DNA of 64,000 bases, taken from positions 172,014,686 to 172,078,685 of the forward strand of contig CM030363.1 of NCBI GenBank assembly GCA_017893485.1. The letters run 5' to 3'. This document shows positions 46,682 to 56,899 of this stretch, in pieces. Each line of letters opens with the position of its first letter. Within the stretch, counting starts at the first letter, position 1. The translations under genes and the position numbers were made by a program. The notes beneath the pieces are model-generated. The model made no database searches, was not told the origin of the DNA, and worked only from the letters and a program-made list of their open reading frames with translations. Origin of the DNA: Hemerocallis citrina. Its lineage: Eukaryota > Streptophyta > Magnoliopsida > Asparagales > Asphodelaceae.

Positions 46682-48380
46682 TTACATGCTGTTGGCCGGG
46701 TTACAAGCATCAGCCTTATTGAAAATCAAAATCCTACTTCTATGATAAGGTGAAGACCTCTTGGGAGGAGCTGGGTTCTCCCTCCATTGGACCTCCTTGG
46801 ATGAGGTAGGAGACGGCCCCAGGTTCTGAGTCTTGAAGCTCGGCGGGCCTCTCTGTTTGTTTGTAGGCTCCTCAGGGGGAAAGCTCGGCCCCATCTTTTT
46901 GGACGAACTTGGTCAGGTGTCCCCGTTGTATGAGTTCTTCGATCTCCTCCTCGAGAGCCCGACAATCATCCGTGTCGTGGTCGTGGTCCCTGTGAAAGCG
47001 GCACCACTTATCCTTGTTCATCTTCTTGCCAGGAGTATTCATTCTAGGGGGAGCGTGGAGTAGCCCTTCCTTATCCACTTCCATAAGATCTTCTGATATA
47101 TTAGCAATGAGGGGGGTGAACTTCTCAAAACGAGGAGTCGGGCGGCGCTGACCATTGCCGTCCCTCTGGGATTTTTGGGACCCCTCTTCGCTCGTATTTT
47201 TCCGTTTATTCCCGGAAGATGACTCTTCAAGAGTAGGGGGATTGAGAGCCTCTTACACTCGTATGTACTTCTCCACTCTAAGTAGGAGTTCTGAGAAGTC
47301 CCGAGGAGGCTTCTTGGCAATGGACGCCTTGAGACGAGCGTTAGTGATGTTGTGCTCGAATGCAGCAGAGGATACTGATTGGTTGAGGGAGGGAATGGAC
47401 GGGGCTTCAGCGATGAAGCGTCGAACGTAATCCCTTAGGCGTTCACCCTTTTCTTGGTTGAGGGTTACAGAGATACACTTGTTTTCTCGGCCCGGCGGCT
47501 ACTTACGAAATGAGTAAGGAAGAGACCTTCGAACTGATCGAATGAGAAGATGGAGACCGGGGCAAGTCGAGAGTACCATTCTCTCGCAGGACCCTTCAGT
47601 GTGATAGGGAATATCTTGCAGAGGAGGGCGTCTGAAGCATGGTGGATCATCATGAGTGTTTTGAAACTCTCTATGTGATCCGCAGGGTCCGACTCCCTGG
47701 TATACGCCTCGAAGTGAGGCGGCTTGAAGTTCTCTGGGACGGGGACTTCCATGACGGTGCGGGAGAATGGAGGTCTGCTCGGGCGGAGGTTTATCGCCCA
47801 TGCTCTCCTTCCCTATCAATTCGGCCGAGGCGCTTCTCCATCTCGTAGAGACGGCGGTAAACTGAGTCTTCTCTTTGATCATATCTTGCCGAGCCCCGGG
47901 ACTCATCTTCGTACGAGGGTGGACTGGGGCTGCGGTGATGGTAGCTTGGAGATGGACGAGAACTGGGAGTATGAAGTCGGTGGCTCCTAGCTGGCTCATG
48001 AGTAGGCGGCCTCTGATCATTATTTAGGGCGATATTGAGGGCCCGTAAGATTGCCGCTTGGAAGTCTTGAAGCTCCGCCCTTGTGACTAGTGCCTCTCCA
48101 GCTTGGCGGTCCCTATGTGTGGCTCGGCTTGCTGGAGAATGAGTTCTCCACCGATGACGCTGAGAGGACTCTCTTTGCCTCCTCGGGGGAGGGAATCTTC
48201 TGGTCCTCGGTCGGTGGGGGGTCGGGACTCTTGAAGCCCCTGGGTGCTCAGGTTGATGGACTCCCCCAAGGGCTCGCCATCCATTCAGGCGAGTTCGGAG
48301 GTCGACCCCCTTTGGTGGTCGGCAATCACTTGACGAAGATCCCGCTCGGGAGGGCTTTGAGAAGCCATAGATTCAACTGA
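46682..48380 (-). pseudogene. Tat-like gag, frameshifted
   Basis: From ATG near 48370 (MASQSPPERDLRQ) the N-terminal part is Pro/Arg-rich. The capsid region at about 47465-47752 reads ENFKPPHFEAYTRESDPADH, FKTLMMIHHASDALLCKIFP and LKGPAREWYSRLAPVSIFSF, then continues in another frame (EKGERLRDYVRRF). A late segment at 46872-47084 reads KDKWCRFHRDHDHDTDDCRA and EEIEELIQRGHL, the Tat/Ogre-type Cys-His motif. At least one frameshift (near 47480) and stops break it. No protease follows. Confidence 0.8.
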
Positions 48381-48620
48381 AGGATTGGGACCCGCGACAT
48401 GGTCATGAGGAGGATGTTGCTTCGGACAACTCCGACGGGAGCCCCCTGGGCAGCCCCCCGAGACCCTCGAGGGGCCTGTTGAGGAGGAGCACCTTGAGCT
48501 GGAGGAGGGGGGGGGAGGAAGAAAAGTGGTTCTTCGACTGGAGACCGCTGCCTTCCCCTTCTATTTTGAATGCATGGCTTGAAACTAGTCTCGCTGATGA
48601 AGTTAAGTGGGTTGCTTTTT

Positions 48621-48640
48621 CGTTCCCACAGACGGCGCCA
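48621..48640 (-). other. primer-binding site of the Tat-like element
   Basis: On the minus strand TGGCGCCGTCTGTGGGAACG lies three bases (GAA) after the 5' LTR. This TGGCGCCGTCTGTGG word is typical of plant Tat-type Gypsy elements. Confidence 0.8.
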
Positions 48641-48643
48641 TTC

Positions 48644-49225
48644 TGTTGCTGCTGATTTTAGTGTGGGAGCAAACAGATGAATTTGTGGATTCTTGAGAAA
48701 ACGAACAAGGCAAACCTGTTTACCTGTTTACCTTCACCAATGTGTTGACCGGTTTCTTGCCGCTATCGTTGACTTGCAAAAAGTGCGAAACACCAGGATG
48801 GATCCCGGTGACGCACCTTCCTACGCTCTTGTCAGTAATCAGAATGATTAAGAAAGAGCTTTTACTGGAAAAAGATTGATTACCTTCTTATGGTGGGGGA
48901 GAGGGGTTTTTATAGTTGCCTTAGGGATCCGTTTCGAGATAAGAACATATCTCTACTTCCCGGTATGAATGGATAGAAGCGGTTAAGACCGCCTCTTAGG
49001 GATAATTATGAATCTGAATTCTTCTTTATCCTTCTGAACTGGTTTGTAACGGGTTGGGACCTGTACCCAGTAAGACAGATCCATTTATGGGTTATTGGGC
49101 ATTGAAGAAATACCCAGTCCCCATTTCAGACCGGTTTGTAGATGAAATTACCGTTTTATCCCTGAGCTTTAAGATCCGTGCCCGATTCGAATGGTCTCGA
49201 TTTAATCTCATTTTTAGCCATATCA
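48644..49225 (-). repeat. 5' LTR of the Tat-like element
   Basis: 582 bp, near-identical to 38234-38818 and flanked on the right by CTTGG. The low divergence between the two LTRs suggests this insertion is among the younger events in the window. Confidence 0.88.
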
Positions 49226-49477
49226 CTTGGGTAAAAAAGAGAGAAAGAATGAAAGAATGAAAGAATTATGAAAAATGAGAAAAATGAGAAAAGAGGGGGA
49301 AGAGAGAGAGAGAGTAACAAATGATGTAGTTTTTTTTGTTTTGAGGGGAAATTTTTGAATTTTGGAGAAAACATTTAGGAGGAAAAATGTCTTTTGGGAG
49401 CAAAAATCTAGACCGTTGATTTTCTTCCAAATGAATGAGAGCCACTTAATAGCTTTATTTGTGTTTTATTATATAGA

Positions 49478-50995
49478 CTAGGTTTGCCCGTTGACACGTG
49501 CCTACGGCACGTCTTCGAAACGATGCACCTGATTTGATTATATAAAATAGTTTTGAAGGTCCAGCAAATTAATTGAATCATTGCCTTCTTGATCTTACCT
49601 TTAATCTCAATCATCGTCTTCTTGATCATTAGCTTGAACTTACCTGGATAGCATATAGTTTGTTAGATACACTACATAGAGTTTTTTTTAACTTCAGCAT
49701 CACTTTTAGATGCTTGTAATCGTTATGTAAGGACATTATCATATAGGTTTTATATAGCTTACTCTAATTCCATAACCATTATGAGCATGTCTAAATACAA
49801 TGATAACGCAAGTGCAAGTGTGAAGGTATCTACAATACCAATAATCTAAATTGTTTGTCTGAGACTCAGTTTGCAATTAAAATACCTCTTTTTACTATTT
49901 TAAACCAAAATGAAATACATGAAGTTCTCAAAACTCTAATTCAAGCTAATCATTTCATTTATCTTCACTTTGTCTCCCTCTTGCACCTTTATAAATAAAA
50001 AAATCAAAATAGATAAATAACAAATTTACTTTAGCTGTCTTTATTGAGTGGAGAGTTAGCACCCTTCACTGGTAAACTCCAGTCATCCCAACCCTATATA
50101 TCCAAACATACACTAAAAGTTCTTATATGTTATATTATCCATGGTTTCTAATAACCAGTGAAGAGAACACTTCACGATAGTATATTTTCTTGTAGTAAAC
50201 AAGTTAATGTTGCAAATAATCCATCTGTCACCTGCGTACATCTTAAATCAAAAGCAATAAAAAAACTCATCAAATAAATCACTAAATTAAAATTTTTTAA
50301 CCCAAAAATAAAACAATCATACCTCTTTGAACTTAGATCCCATATACACACAAAATTCGAGTCAGCAAAAAACTGAGTAATCCCCTGCACACACAAAATT
50401 AAAAATTAGAATGAGAGTTCGGTTAATGAGATGAAATTAGAGTCGTTGCATCGCATATAGAGGCTCTCAATTCGGTGGAGGGGAGTCACCGATACGGAGT
50501 TGCTTGATATTCGCGCTCGATTTGGTGGAAGGGAGTTACCGATACGGAATCAGCAGCGGATCAGATATTGGTGACGACCTCTTGATGGGGTTCGACATTG
50601 GATTTAGATTTGGCTTTGCTTTGAGATTTTCAAAATTTCAAAATTTTTAAAATTTTTAAAAAGTTAAAATTTTAACAAATTTAAAATTTTAATTTTTTTA
50701 AATTTTTAAAATTTTAAAATAAATTTTTACATTTTAAAATTTTAAATTTTTTTTATAAGTTTCCTGATATTTTTGATGTTTTTGAATTATGTTTTATTTT
50801 TTTAGTTTTAAGCTTTTTCTTTTTTTTTTAAATTTTTTTAATTTTTATTTTCTTAATTTTTTGGATAGGAAAGAGAGAAATAATTAAATAAATAAAGGAG
50901 TTGTTTTGGATGGAGGGATTTGAATTTGAGTTTTGGGGAAAAACTTTTGGGAGGAAAAAAGTATTTTGTAAGGTTAGATCTGGAACTTCAATTTT
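49478..50995 (-). mobile_element. Helitron 4 (minus strand), 5' end lost
   Basis: Its 3' terminus, hairpin plus CTAG, lies at 49478-49481 and directly abuts the first base of Helitron 3. Its body follows Helitron 1 in reverse (TTTGATTATATAAAATAGTT, CTACAATACCAATAATCTAA, the AT-rich block at 50620-50850 and GGAGTTGTTTTGGATGG). It also carries an extra GC-richer segment at about 49900-50610. It stops near 50995 where LINE sequence begins. Confidence 0.75.
50150..50610 (-). other. possible captured gene fragment inside Helitron 4
   Basis: This segment has no counterpart in Helitrons 1 and 2. On the minus strand a stretch at 50323-50384 (GITQFFADSNFVCIWDLSSK) is bounded by TGTGCAG and GTATGA splice signals. 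Further upstream an ATG near 50583 opens MSNPIKRSSPISDPLLIPYR with GTAACT next to it. The reading phases do not join cleanly, and I recognise no protein family. Host gene capture is inferred only. Confidence 0.3.
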
Positions 50996-51153
50996 GGGAG
51001 AAGCGAAACTGGTGACAGAATGAAAGCAGTCTTTGATCACATCCTCGATCATATCATCTCCTTCCGATGCTTGTTTTTATTCGGTAGTTTTTATTCGGTA
51101 ATTTGTTGGTCCGTTCCTCCATACTGTACTCCCCAACGCTGATCAATTAAGAG

Positions 51154-52824
51154 ATGAGAAAAGAAGAGAACTTCCAGAGAACCCAAGCCCCTCAACATCA
51201 CCGCTTTCTACCAAAGCTTGACAAAGGCGACTACTATAGATCGGCAACCATGACTAAACGAGCTAGAGACAAGGAGTGGGAGGGCCATGGAAGGAAAAGA
51301 GACGATATTGACGCCCACGAGCGCCATAGAACAAGGGCAAGAGCATCAGCAAGATCCCCTCCAAGTCACAGGGACCAACACCGGAGGATGGATGGAAGCG
51401 ATCGTCGCCCAGGCAAGGAGAGGGAGGAACTCGACATGGCTAGAAGCTACAAAGCCCGGCACACCGACAGAGCAAGAAGACAACAACCGGATCCTCTCAC
51501 ACCTGGAGACAGACACGAAGAGCGACCAAAACGAAGCTACGCAGAGGTGGCAAGCTCCAAGATGAAAGAGGAGGACGATCTCATAGCTCATCGGCAGCCT
51601 ATCCAAGACTACAAAAACCCAGACACTCGAGAGGACGATGAAGGAGAATGGGTGCTCGTCAAACGGAAGAAGCAGCACAAGGTCGTGGTCAGCAAGAGCA
51701 ACTCATCTGAGTGCAAGACGGAGGAACGGAAATGCTGCCACAAGTGTGCAAGGCCAGGGCACTCCATTAACAACTGTAAGTACGATTGGTTTTGTTATGT
51801 ATGCAAATTGTATGGTCATATCTCGACTGCGTGCCCCAAAAACAAGGCCACGACTTCGGCTTCAGGCTCCAAAGCTTCAACTAGGCAGCTGGTTCACCCT
51901 TTCAAATCCACCGACAGTCACACCCAAGAGAGCGTAGCAGGTGAGAGATGCGTCATCAGAGCGACGGTCACTCCCACTCCACTGATCGCTGAGATGGAAG
52001 TCCGATATCAGAGATGCATGATAGCTAGAGCTCGAACTGGGAATCCACAGACTAAAGACGCCAAAGATCTACTACAAGCAGTGGTCTCTTCGTTGGCCAG
52101 TTGGACAGTCCAAGAATCAACCGGGGGCAACTACTTCGTACACTGCAACGATGGTAGAGCGACGGCTGACGCTCTTCAGATGAAGGGGATAGAGGGTAGA
52201 GATGCAAGAGGGATGGAATTCTACATAACACTATCACCATGGACTCGGAAGTTCAGTTCTTTCGACTCGAGCAGCCTTCATACTATGTGGATTCGCCTAT
52301 ATAACCGCTCTCTTCACCTATGGGTGAAATCAGGGTTCACAAATTTGGTTCGCAGCTTCGGATCGATCGTCGAAGTCGATAAAGGCACGTTGATGCACGA
52401 CTGCCGAAAATTTGCAAGGCTGCGAATCGCGGTGGCGAATAAATCAGATATCCCATCTAAGATCATGGTGGACTTCGAAGACGAGGTGTATGAAGTAATG
52501 ATCATTGCTGAGACGAAGAAAAGCGTTACTTTCGGCGCTGTTGCGGCGTTGGAACCAGATCGGGAAAACGACGGTAGGGTCTCTGAGCAAGAGGTAGAAA
52601 ACAAGCGACATCCCTTGGATCTAATCGAGGCAGATCTCGACCGTTCATCCAAATTTCAAACAGGCAACAGCCAAAGTGCGATGGCGAAACAGCGACAATC
52701 AGCAGCTACAGAGGGGATCGATCGTACGGAGAACCTGAGCGGTCTAGTAGCATTAGATGGGATCGATGGGATGGATTTGGGTGCGGATGTGGCAAGGTTC
52801 AAAAATAGGATGGAGTGGCGATGA
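51154..52824 (+). CDS. LINE ORF1, RNA-binding protein (556 aa)
   Basis: An open frame with a very basic, Arg-rich N-terminus. Two CCHC knuckles (C-x2-C-x4-H-x4-C) lie at about residues 194-229 (CHKCARPGHSINNC and CYVCKLYGHISTAC). An RRM/DUF4283-like segment follows at about residues 300-450 (MWIRLYNRSLHLWVKSGF; GSIVEVDKGTLMHDCRKFAR). ORF1 proteins of plant L1 elements bind their RNA in the transposition particle. Here the knuckles precede the DUF4283-like part; the reverse order is common. The ORF is intact, which is unusual in this window. Confidence 0.8.
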   Translation: MRKEENFQRTQAPQHHRFLPKLDKGDYYRSATMTKRARDKEWEGHGRKRDDIDAHERHRTRARASARSPPSHRDQHRRMDGSDRRPGKEREELDMARSYKARHTDRARRQQPDPLTPGDRHEERPKRSYAEVASSKMKEEDDLIAHRQPIQDYKNPDTREDDEGEWVLVKRKKQHKVVVSKSNSSECKTEERKCCHKCARPGHSINNCKYDWFCYVCKLYGHISTACPKNKATTSASGSKASTRQLVHPFKSTDSHTQESVAGERCVIRATVTPTPLIAEMEVRYQRCMIARARTGNPQTKDAKDLLQAVVSSLASWTVQESTGGNYFVHCNDGRATADALQMKGIEGRDARGMEFYITLSPWTRKFSSFDSSSLHTMWIRLYNRSLHLWVKSGFTNLVRSFGSIVEVDKGTLMHDCRKFARLRIAVANKSDIPSKIMVDFEDEVYEVMIIAETKKSVTFGAVAALEPDRENDGRVSEQEVENKRHPLDLIEADLDRSSKFQTGNSQSAMAKQRQSAATEGIDRTENLSGLVALDGIDGMDLGADVARFKNRMEWR

Positions 52825-53758
52825 AGACAAAGTCAAGTGACAGCAGAAATGGAGGAAAAGGGAAAGGAAATGGGTCACGGGGCTCAAGAAGAAAAGTTGA
52901 GTAGCTGTCAAGAGAGAAGAAAGGAAATAGTAATCAAACCGCTGGCTACATCAAATGAGGCTATAGGGACACTGACAAATGTCAACTCATCTAAGGGTAA
53001 GCGTTCAGACTGGGGGATTTTGAAAAGGAGCTTGGACAATAATGAGGGCATCGAAGCTAGCAGGGAAATGGGCATCGGCATGGAAGACTGAAATCATTTC
53101 ACAAAAGAGGAAGTAGAGAAGTCTATTAGGCTAGCTATGTCCTCAATTCTCAAAAAAAGAGCCATTGGTTGTCAAAATCAAGAGGAAAAGTTGTCACATC
53201 AAAAAGGGATGGAAAGAGCATTAATGGCACCTCCAGGAATGTGCTGGACGAGGAAATTCCAGCTGTGCAGGGCGAACAGCTACGGGATAGGGAACAAGAC
53301 GATCGCGGCGCTATGATAGGGGCACTGGACGACATTCGGGATGAGGTCATTATCTCAGAAGCTGAAACGGAGCTAGGAGAAAAGGAGTTGAGGGGTAGCG
53401 TCGGCAGTAACAGTAGCAAAAAAATCACGGAATATCAGAGGAGGGGAAAGAGACAGATCAATATGGGGGAAGAGCAGATTATCAATCAAGAGGTTGCCGC
53501 CAAGGAAGGAACCAAACTAAACGCATTGGAGCGCGACATAGGAGGTACTCCTAACCCCAACTTTTCAATTCTCAATTCTTTAAACGACGAGTCACTTATT
53601 TACTTTGCTAGCCTTTACGGTATAGCCATGGGCTCCACCAGGGTAGAACAATTTAATAATGTAGCAATTATTAGATGAGAATCGAGGGGAACGCCGGCTT
53701 AAGTTAGTCGTGCATTCGGGGTTGATAGAGTATAGGGGTCTAAACCGCTTCGTTAATG
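52825..53758 (+). other. LINE region between ORF1 and ORF2
   Basis: Holds two open stretches (52837-53091 and 53169-53678), both rich in Glu, Lys, Ser and Gly and with no recognised domain. They may be the broken C-terminus of ORF1 or a spacer. No endonuclease motif appears before 53759. Confidence 0.5.
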
Positions 53759-56700
53759 ATGTACGTATTTTGGAATGTGAGAGGGATGAGGCAGAAGAGT
53801 AAAAAGAGATTGATTTCATTATCTATTAAGAAAATCCGGCCTTCGATATGCGGTTTCCAAGAAACGAGAATCGAAAACAACTCCTTAGAGGAATTCAGTA
53901 TGCTTAGGTAGGCGGAGCATTTCGATTGAAGATTTAAAGCGGCAAGGGGATATTCAGGCGGAATAGCCTTAGGCGTTGATTTAAGATTTTTCGAGATTAT
54001 GGAAGATTTCGTTGGCAACTACTCGGTGTCACTTAAATTGAGAAGGAGAAGCGACGACTGGGAGCACGTCGTTACAACGGTGTACGGCCCATACGAATCA
54101 AGAGCGCGTAAAGATTTTTGGAAAGAGTTGATATACATCAGGAGCAGGTGGGATTATCCATGGGTGGTTGGAGGAGATTTCAATATCACACGGTTCCAAG
54201 ATGAACATAGAGGTAGAGGTCACGCGCAGTCCGAGCAAGAATGTTTCAACAAAATCATTGACGACTTAGAGTTGCTAGAGCTAGAGATGTCTGATAGAAA
54301 ATTCACATGGTCAAACATGCAATCAAACCCGACTTTAGTGAAGCTAGATAGAATCCTAGTGTCCAACGAATGGGAGGATAAGTTCCCGCGCGTCAAAGTT
54401 AGATCCGTCGCTCGTTTCACGTCGGACCATCTTCCCCTGTTAATAGATTGCGACCTAGATTACAGACCAAAATTCCACCCGTTCAGATTCGAGAAATCAT
54501 GGACTACATTTGTAGAAACGAAACAAATCATTCGGGAGTCTTGGGATCGTGCAACAAATCAGAATACGGCAATTGGAGTGTGGGTGGAGAGAACAAGAAG
54601 ATTGAGAAGAGACCTGAAGAGCTGGGCAAAACTAAAATTCGGCAACGCGGACTTCATTAGAGAAACGTTAGGCAACAGGATCTACGAGTTAGAAACTATG
54701 CAGGAGGACAGAGACCTAACAGGACCTGAGAAGGAGGAATTGGAAAACGGGAGGCTAGAAATTCTGAACATTCAAACAAGGGAGGAAATGCATTGGAAGC
54801 AACGATCACGAATTCAATGGCTGAAGGAAGGAGATGCAAACACAAAGTTCTTTCATAAAGTCGCCAACGGTAGAAGAAGACAGAATCACATAGGTGGTCT
54901 CCTTATTGAGGGAAGCTGGACCGAAGACGAAGACCTAATTAGATGTCATCTGGACGACAAATTTCACAAAATGCTGGGAAGCAAAAGCAACCAGAGATGC
55001 AGCCTAATGCCGGACATGTGGAGAGACTCGAAGATTGAGGGAACCGATGGGATTGAAAATATCTTCACAGAAGAAGAAGTGCTACAGGCAATTAAGAGCC
55101 TAGGGCAGGATAAGGCTCCCGGACCTGACGGTTTGCCGATTTTCTTCTATACGAACTACTGGCAGATTATTAGGGAAGATTTGATGAAAATCTTCATCGA
55201 ATTTCACAACGGATCCACTAACCTGGAGAGACTCAACTACGCCACAATTATTCTAATCCCGAAGAAACAAGAAGTTCGAACAGCTGAAGACCTTAGACCG
55301 ATCAGCTTAATTAACGGATCCTTCAAAATCATCACAAAAGTATTAGCACAACGATTAGCACCGAATATTCAAGATGTCTTCTCACAATCGCAAAGTGGTT
55401 TTATTCGAGGTAGGGACATCATGGACAGTATAGCGGCAACACACGAAATCGTATTTAGAGGGAAAAAAGGAAATGTGGACGGCTTCCTATTGAAATTAGA
55501 CTTCCAAAAGGCCTATGACTCGGTGCACTGGGACTGTTTGGAGGAGGCGCTTCGACTGAAAGGGTTTGGAGAAAAATGGAGAATGTGGATAAGAAAATGC
55601 GTTCATGGAGGAAAATCTTTCATACAAGTAAATGGGTGGCAGGGAAAGAAAATCAGATGCAAAAAAGGCCTAAGACAGGAGGATCCCTTATCATCACTAT
55701 TGTTCGCTATTGTGGCAGACGGTTTGGCTGAAATGATCAAGAGAGCACAGATCAACAATCAAATCAAAGGAATTGAGATAAAAGGAATAGATCAAGCCAT
55801 GACCATACTGCAATACGCGGATGATACTCTGTTATTCGGGAGGGCTAAGGAGGAGGAGGCTGTGGCGATGAAAGTGGCGCTAGCGTGCTTCCAAGGATGG
55901 TCGGGGTTGAAGATTAACCTCCAGAAAAGCTGTGTGATCCCAATTAGTGAACACCTATCAATATCGACTGCAACGATTTCTCACATTCTAGGATGCGAGA
56001 CTGCGGAATTCCCTATCAAATATTTGGGGACCCCAATTAGACCGGGCCTGCTATTAAGAGAGGACTGGACGCCATTGATCGAAAAGATTGCAAAGAAATT
56101 GGGCGGTTGGAAAAGTAGGTTCCTATCGTTAGGCGGAAGGATCACGCTACTAAATTCGGTTCTGAACGCCATTCCGTTATACCTTATGTCTATTTATGAA
56201 CTTCCCAAGTGGGTTATTCATAAGATAGATAAAATGAGAAGACGTTTCTTATGGAAGGGAACCGGAGAGGGCAACAAAGGGTATCATCTCATTAAGTGGG
56301 GTAGAGTGTGTAAAAAAAAGAGAGTTCGGAGGGTTGGGTATCCTAAATCTCCATGATATGAATCGAGCCTTGCTTAGTAGGTGGTGGTGGAAGATCAACA
56401 ACAACAAACGAGGGTGGTGGTCCTACTCCTTTGATCTTTATCGAAAAAGGAAAAAATTCCGGTTCGGGGGACGAAGCAAGGGAGGGAGGGTTTCCTTTCT
56501 ATGGAAAGGGATTGCCAAGCAATGTGAGATCTTCAACACGAACACGAGATGCAGAGTAGGGGACGGAAAGGGGACGAGATTCTGGAAAGACAAATGGTCC
56601 GGAAATAGAACTCTTACAAACTTATTCCCTCAAGCCGCGGCGGTCGTAGTCAATCCAGACACACTAGTGGCAGATGTATGGAGAAACAGTAAACTCGGGT

Positions 56701-56899
56701 TCACGGTGTCGGAAGGACTGACACAGGAGTGCATCGATCAATTCGAAGATCTTAATAGGCTAGTTCAGGCGGAGGGGGGTCATACGACTAACGAGCCAGA
56801 CGAGAGGTGCTGGAACCTCCAAGGGGCACCATCTTTCTCAGTCGCGTCAATGTACTCTTGGATCAATGACGGGGGGATAAGGTGCATTGTGGAGAGTAG
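53759..56899 (+). pseudogene. LINE ORF2: AP endonuclease and reverse transcriptase, broken
   Basis: ATG at 53759 opens MYVFWNVRGMRQKSKKRLIS, the endonuclease start (N-x-R-G). Two in-frame stops follow near 53908 and 53932. From 53999 a 785-codon stretch covers the rest of the endonuclease (VVGGDFNITRF; SDHLPLLIDCD) and the reverse transcriptase (DKAPGPDGLPIFFYTNYW; LRPISLINGSFKIITKVLAQ; LKLDFQKAYDSVHWDCLEEA; ILQYADDTLLFGRA). The YADD motif is intact, but QGDP reads QEDP. A run of eight A near 56312 shifts the frame; one fewer A would join it to GGLGILNLHDMNRALLSRWW and the following zinc-ribbon-proximal region. RNase H is missing. Confidence 0.85.

Larger units (their letters stand above)
38234..49225 (-). 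mobile_element. Tat-like Gypsy retrotransposon, gag only (copy A), 11 kb
   Basis: Two near-identical LTRs of about 583 bp (38234-38818 and 48644-49225; TGATATGG...GCAACA on the minus strand) are flanked by the 5-bp target duplication CTTGG (38229-38233 and 49226-49230). The primer-binding site TGGCGCCGTCTGTGGG lies at about 48625-48640 on the minus strand. Gag is recognisable at 46682-48380. No protease, RT or integrase remains, and the rest is GAGCTCG-rich and tandem-repeat sequence plus inserted LTRs. It is therefore non-autonomous and depends on a relative. Confidence 0.85.
37351..49477 (-). mobile_element. Helitron 3 (minus strand), split by the Tat-like retrotransposon
   Basis: On the minus strand it begins TCTATATAATAAAACAC at 49477 and ends in a hairpin followed by CTAA at 37351 (TTAG on plus). 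Its own sequence is 37351-38233 and 49226-49477, about 1.1 kb in total. Everything between is a later retrotransposon flanked by CTTGG. Confidence 0.75.
50996..56899 (+). mobile_element. L1-type LINE, 3'-truncated
   Basis: Two ORF regions in L1 order on the plus strand: ORF1 with zinc knuckles (51154-52824) and ORF2 with endonuclease and reverse transcriptase (53759-56899). The 5' leader starts near 50996, where the match to Helitron 4 stops. The 3' part of ORF2, any 3' UTR and the poly-A tail are missing because the second Tat-like copy begins at 56900. Confidence 0.85.
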
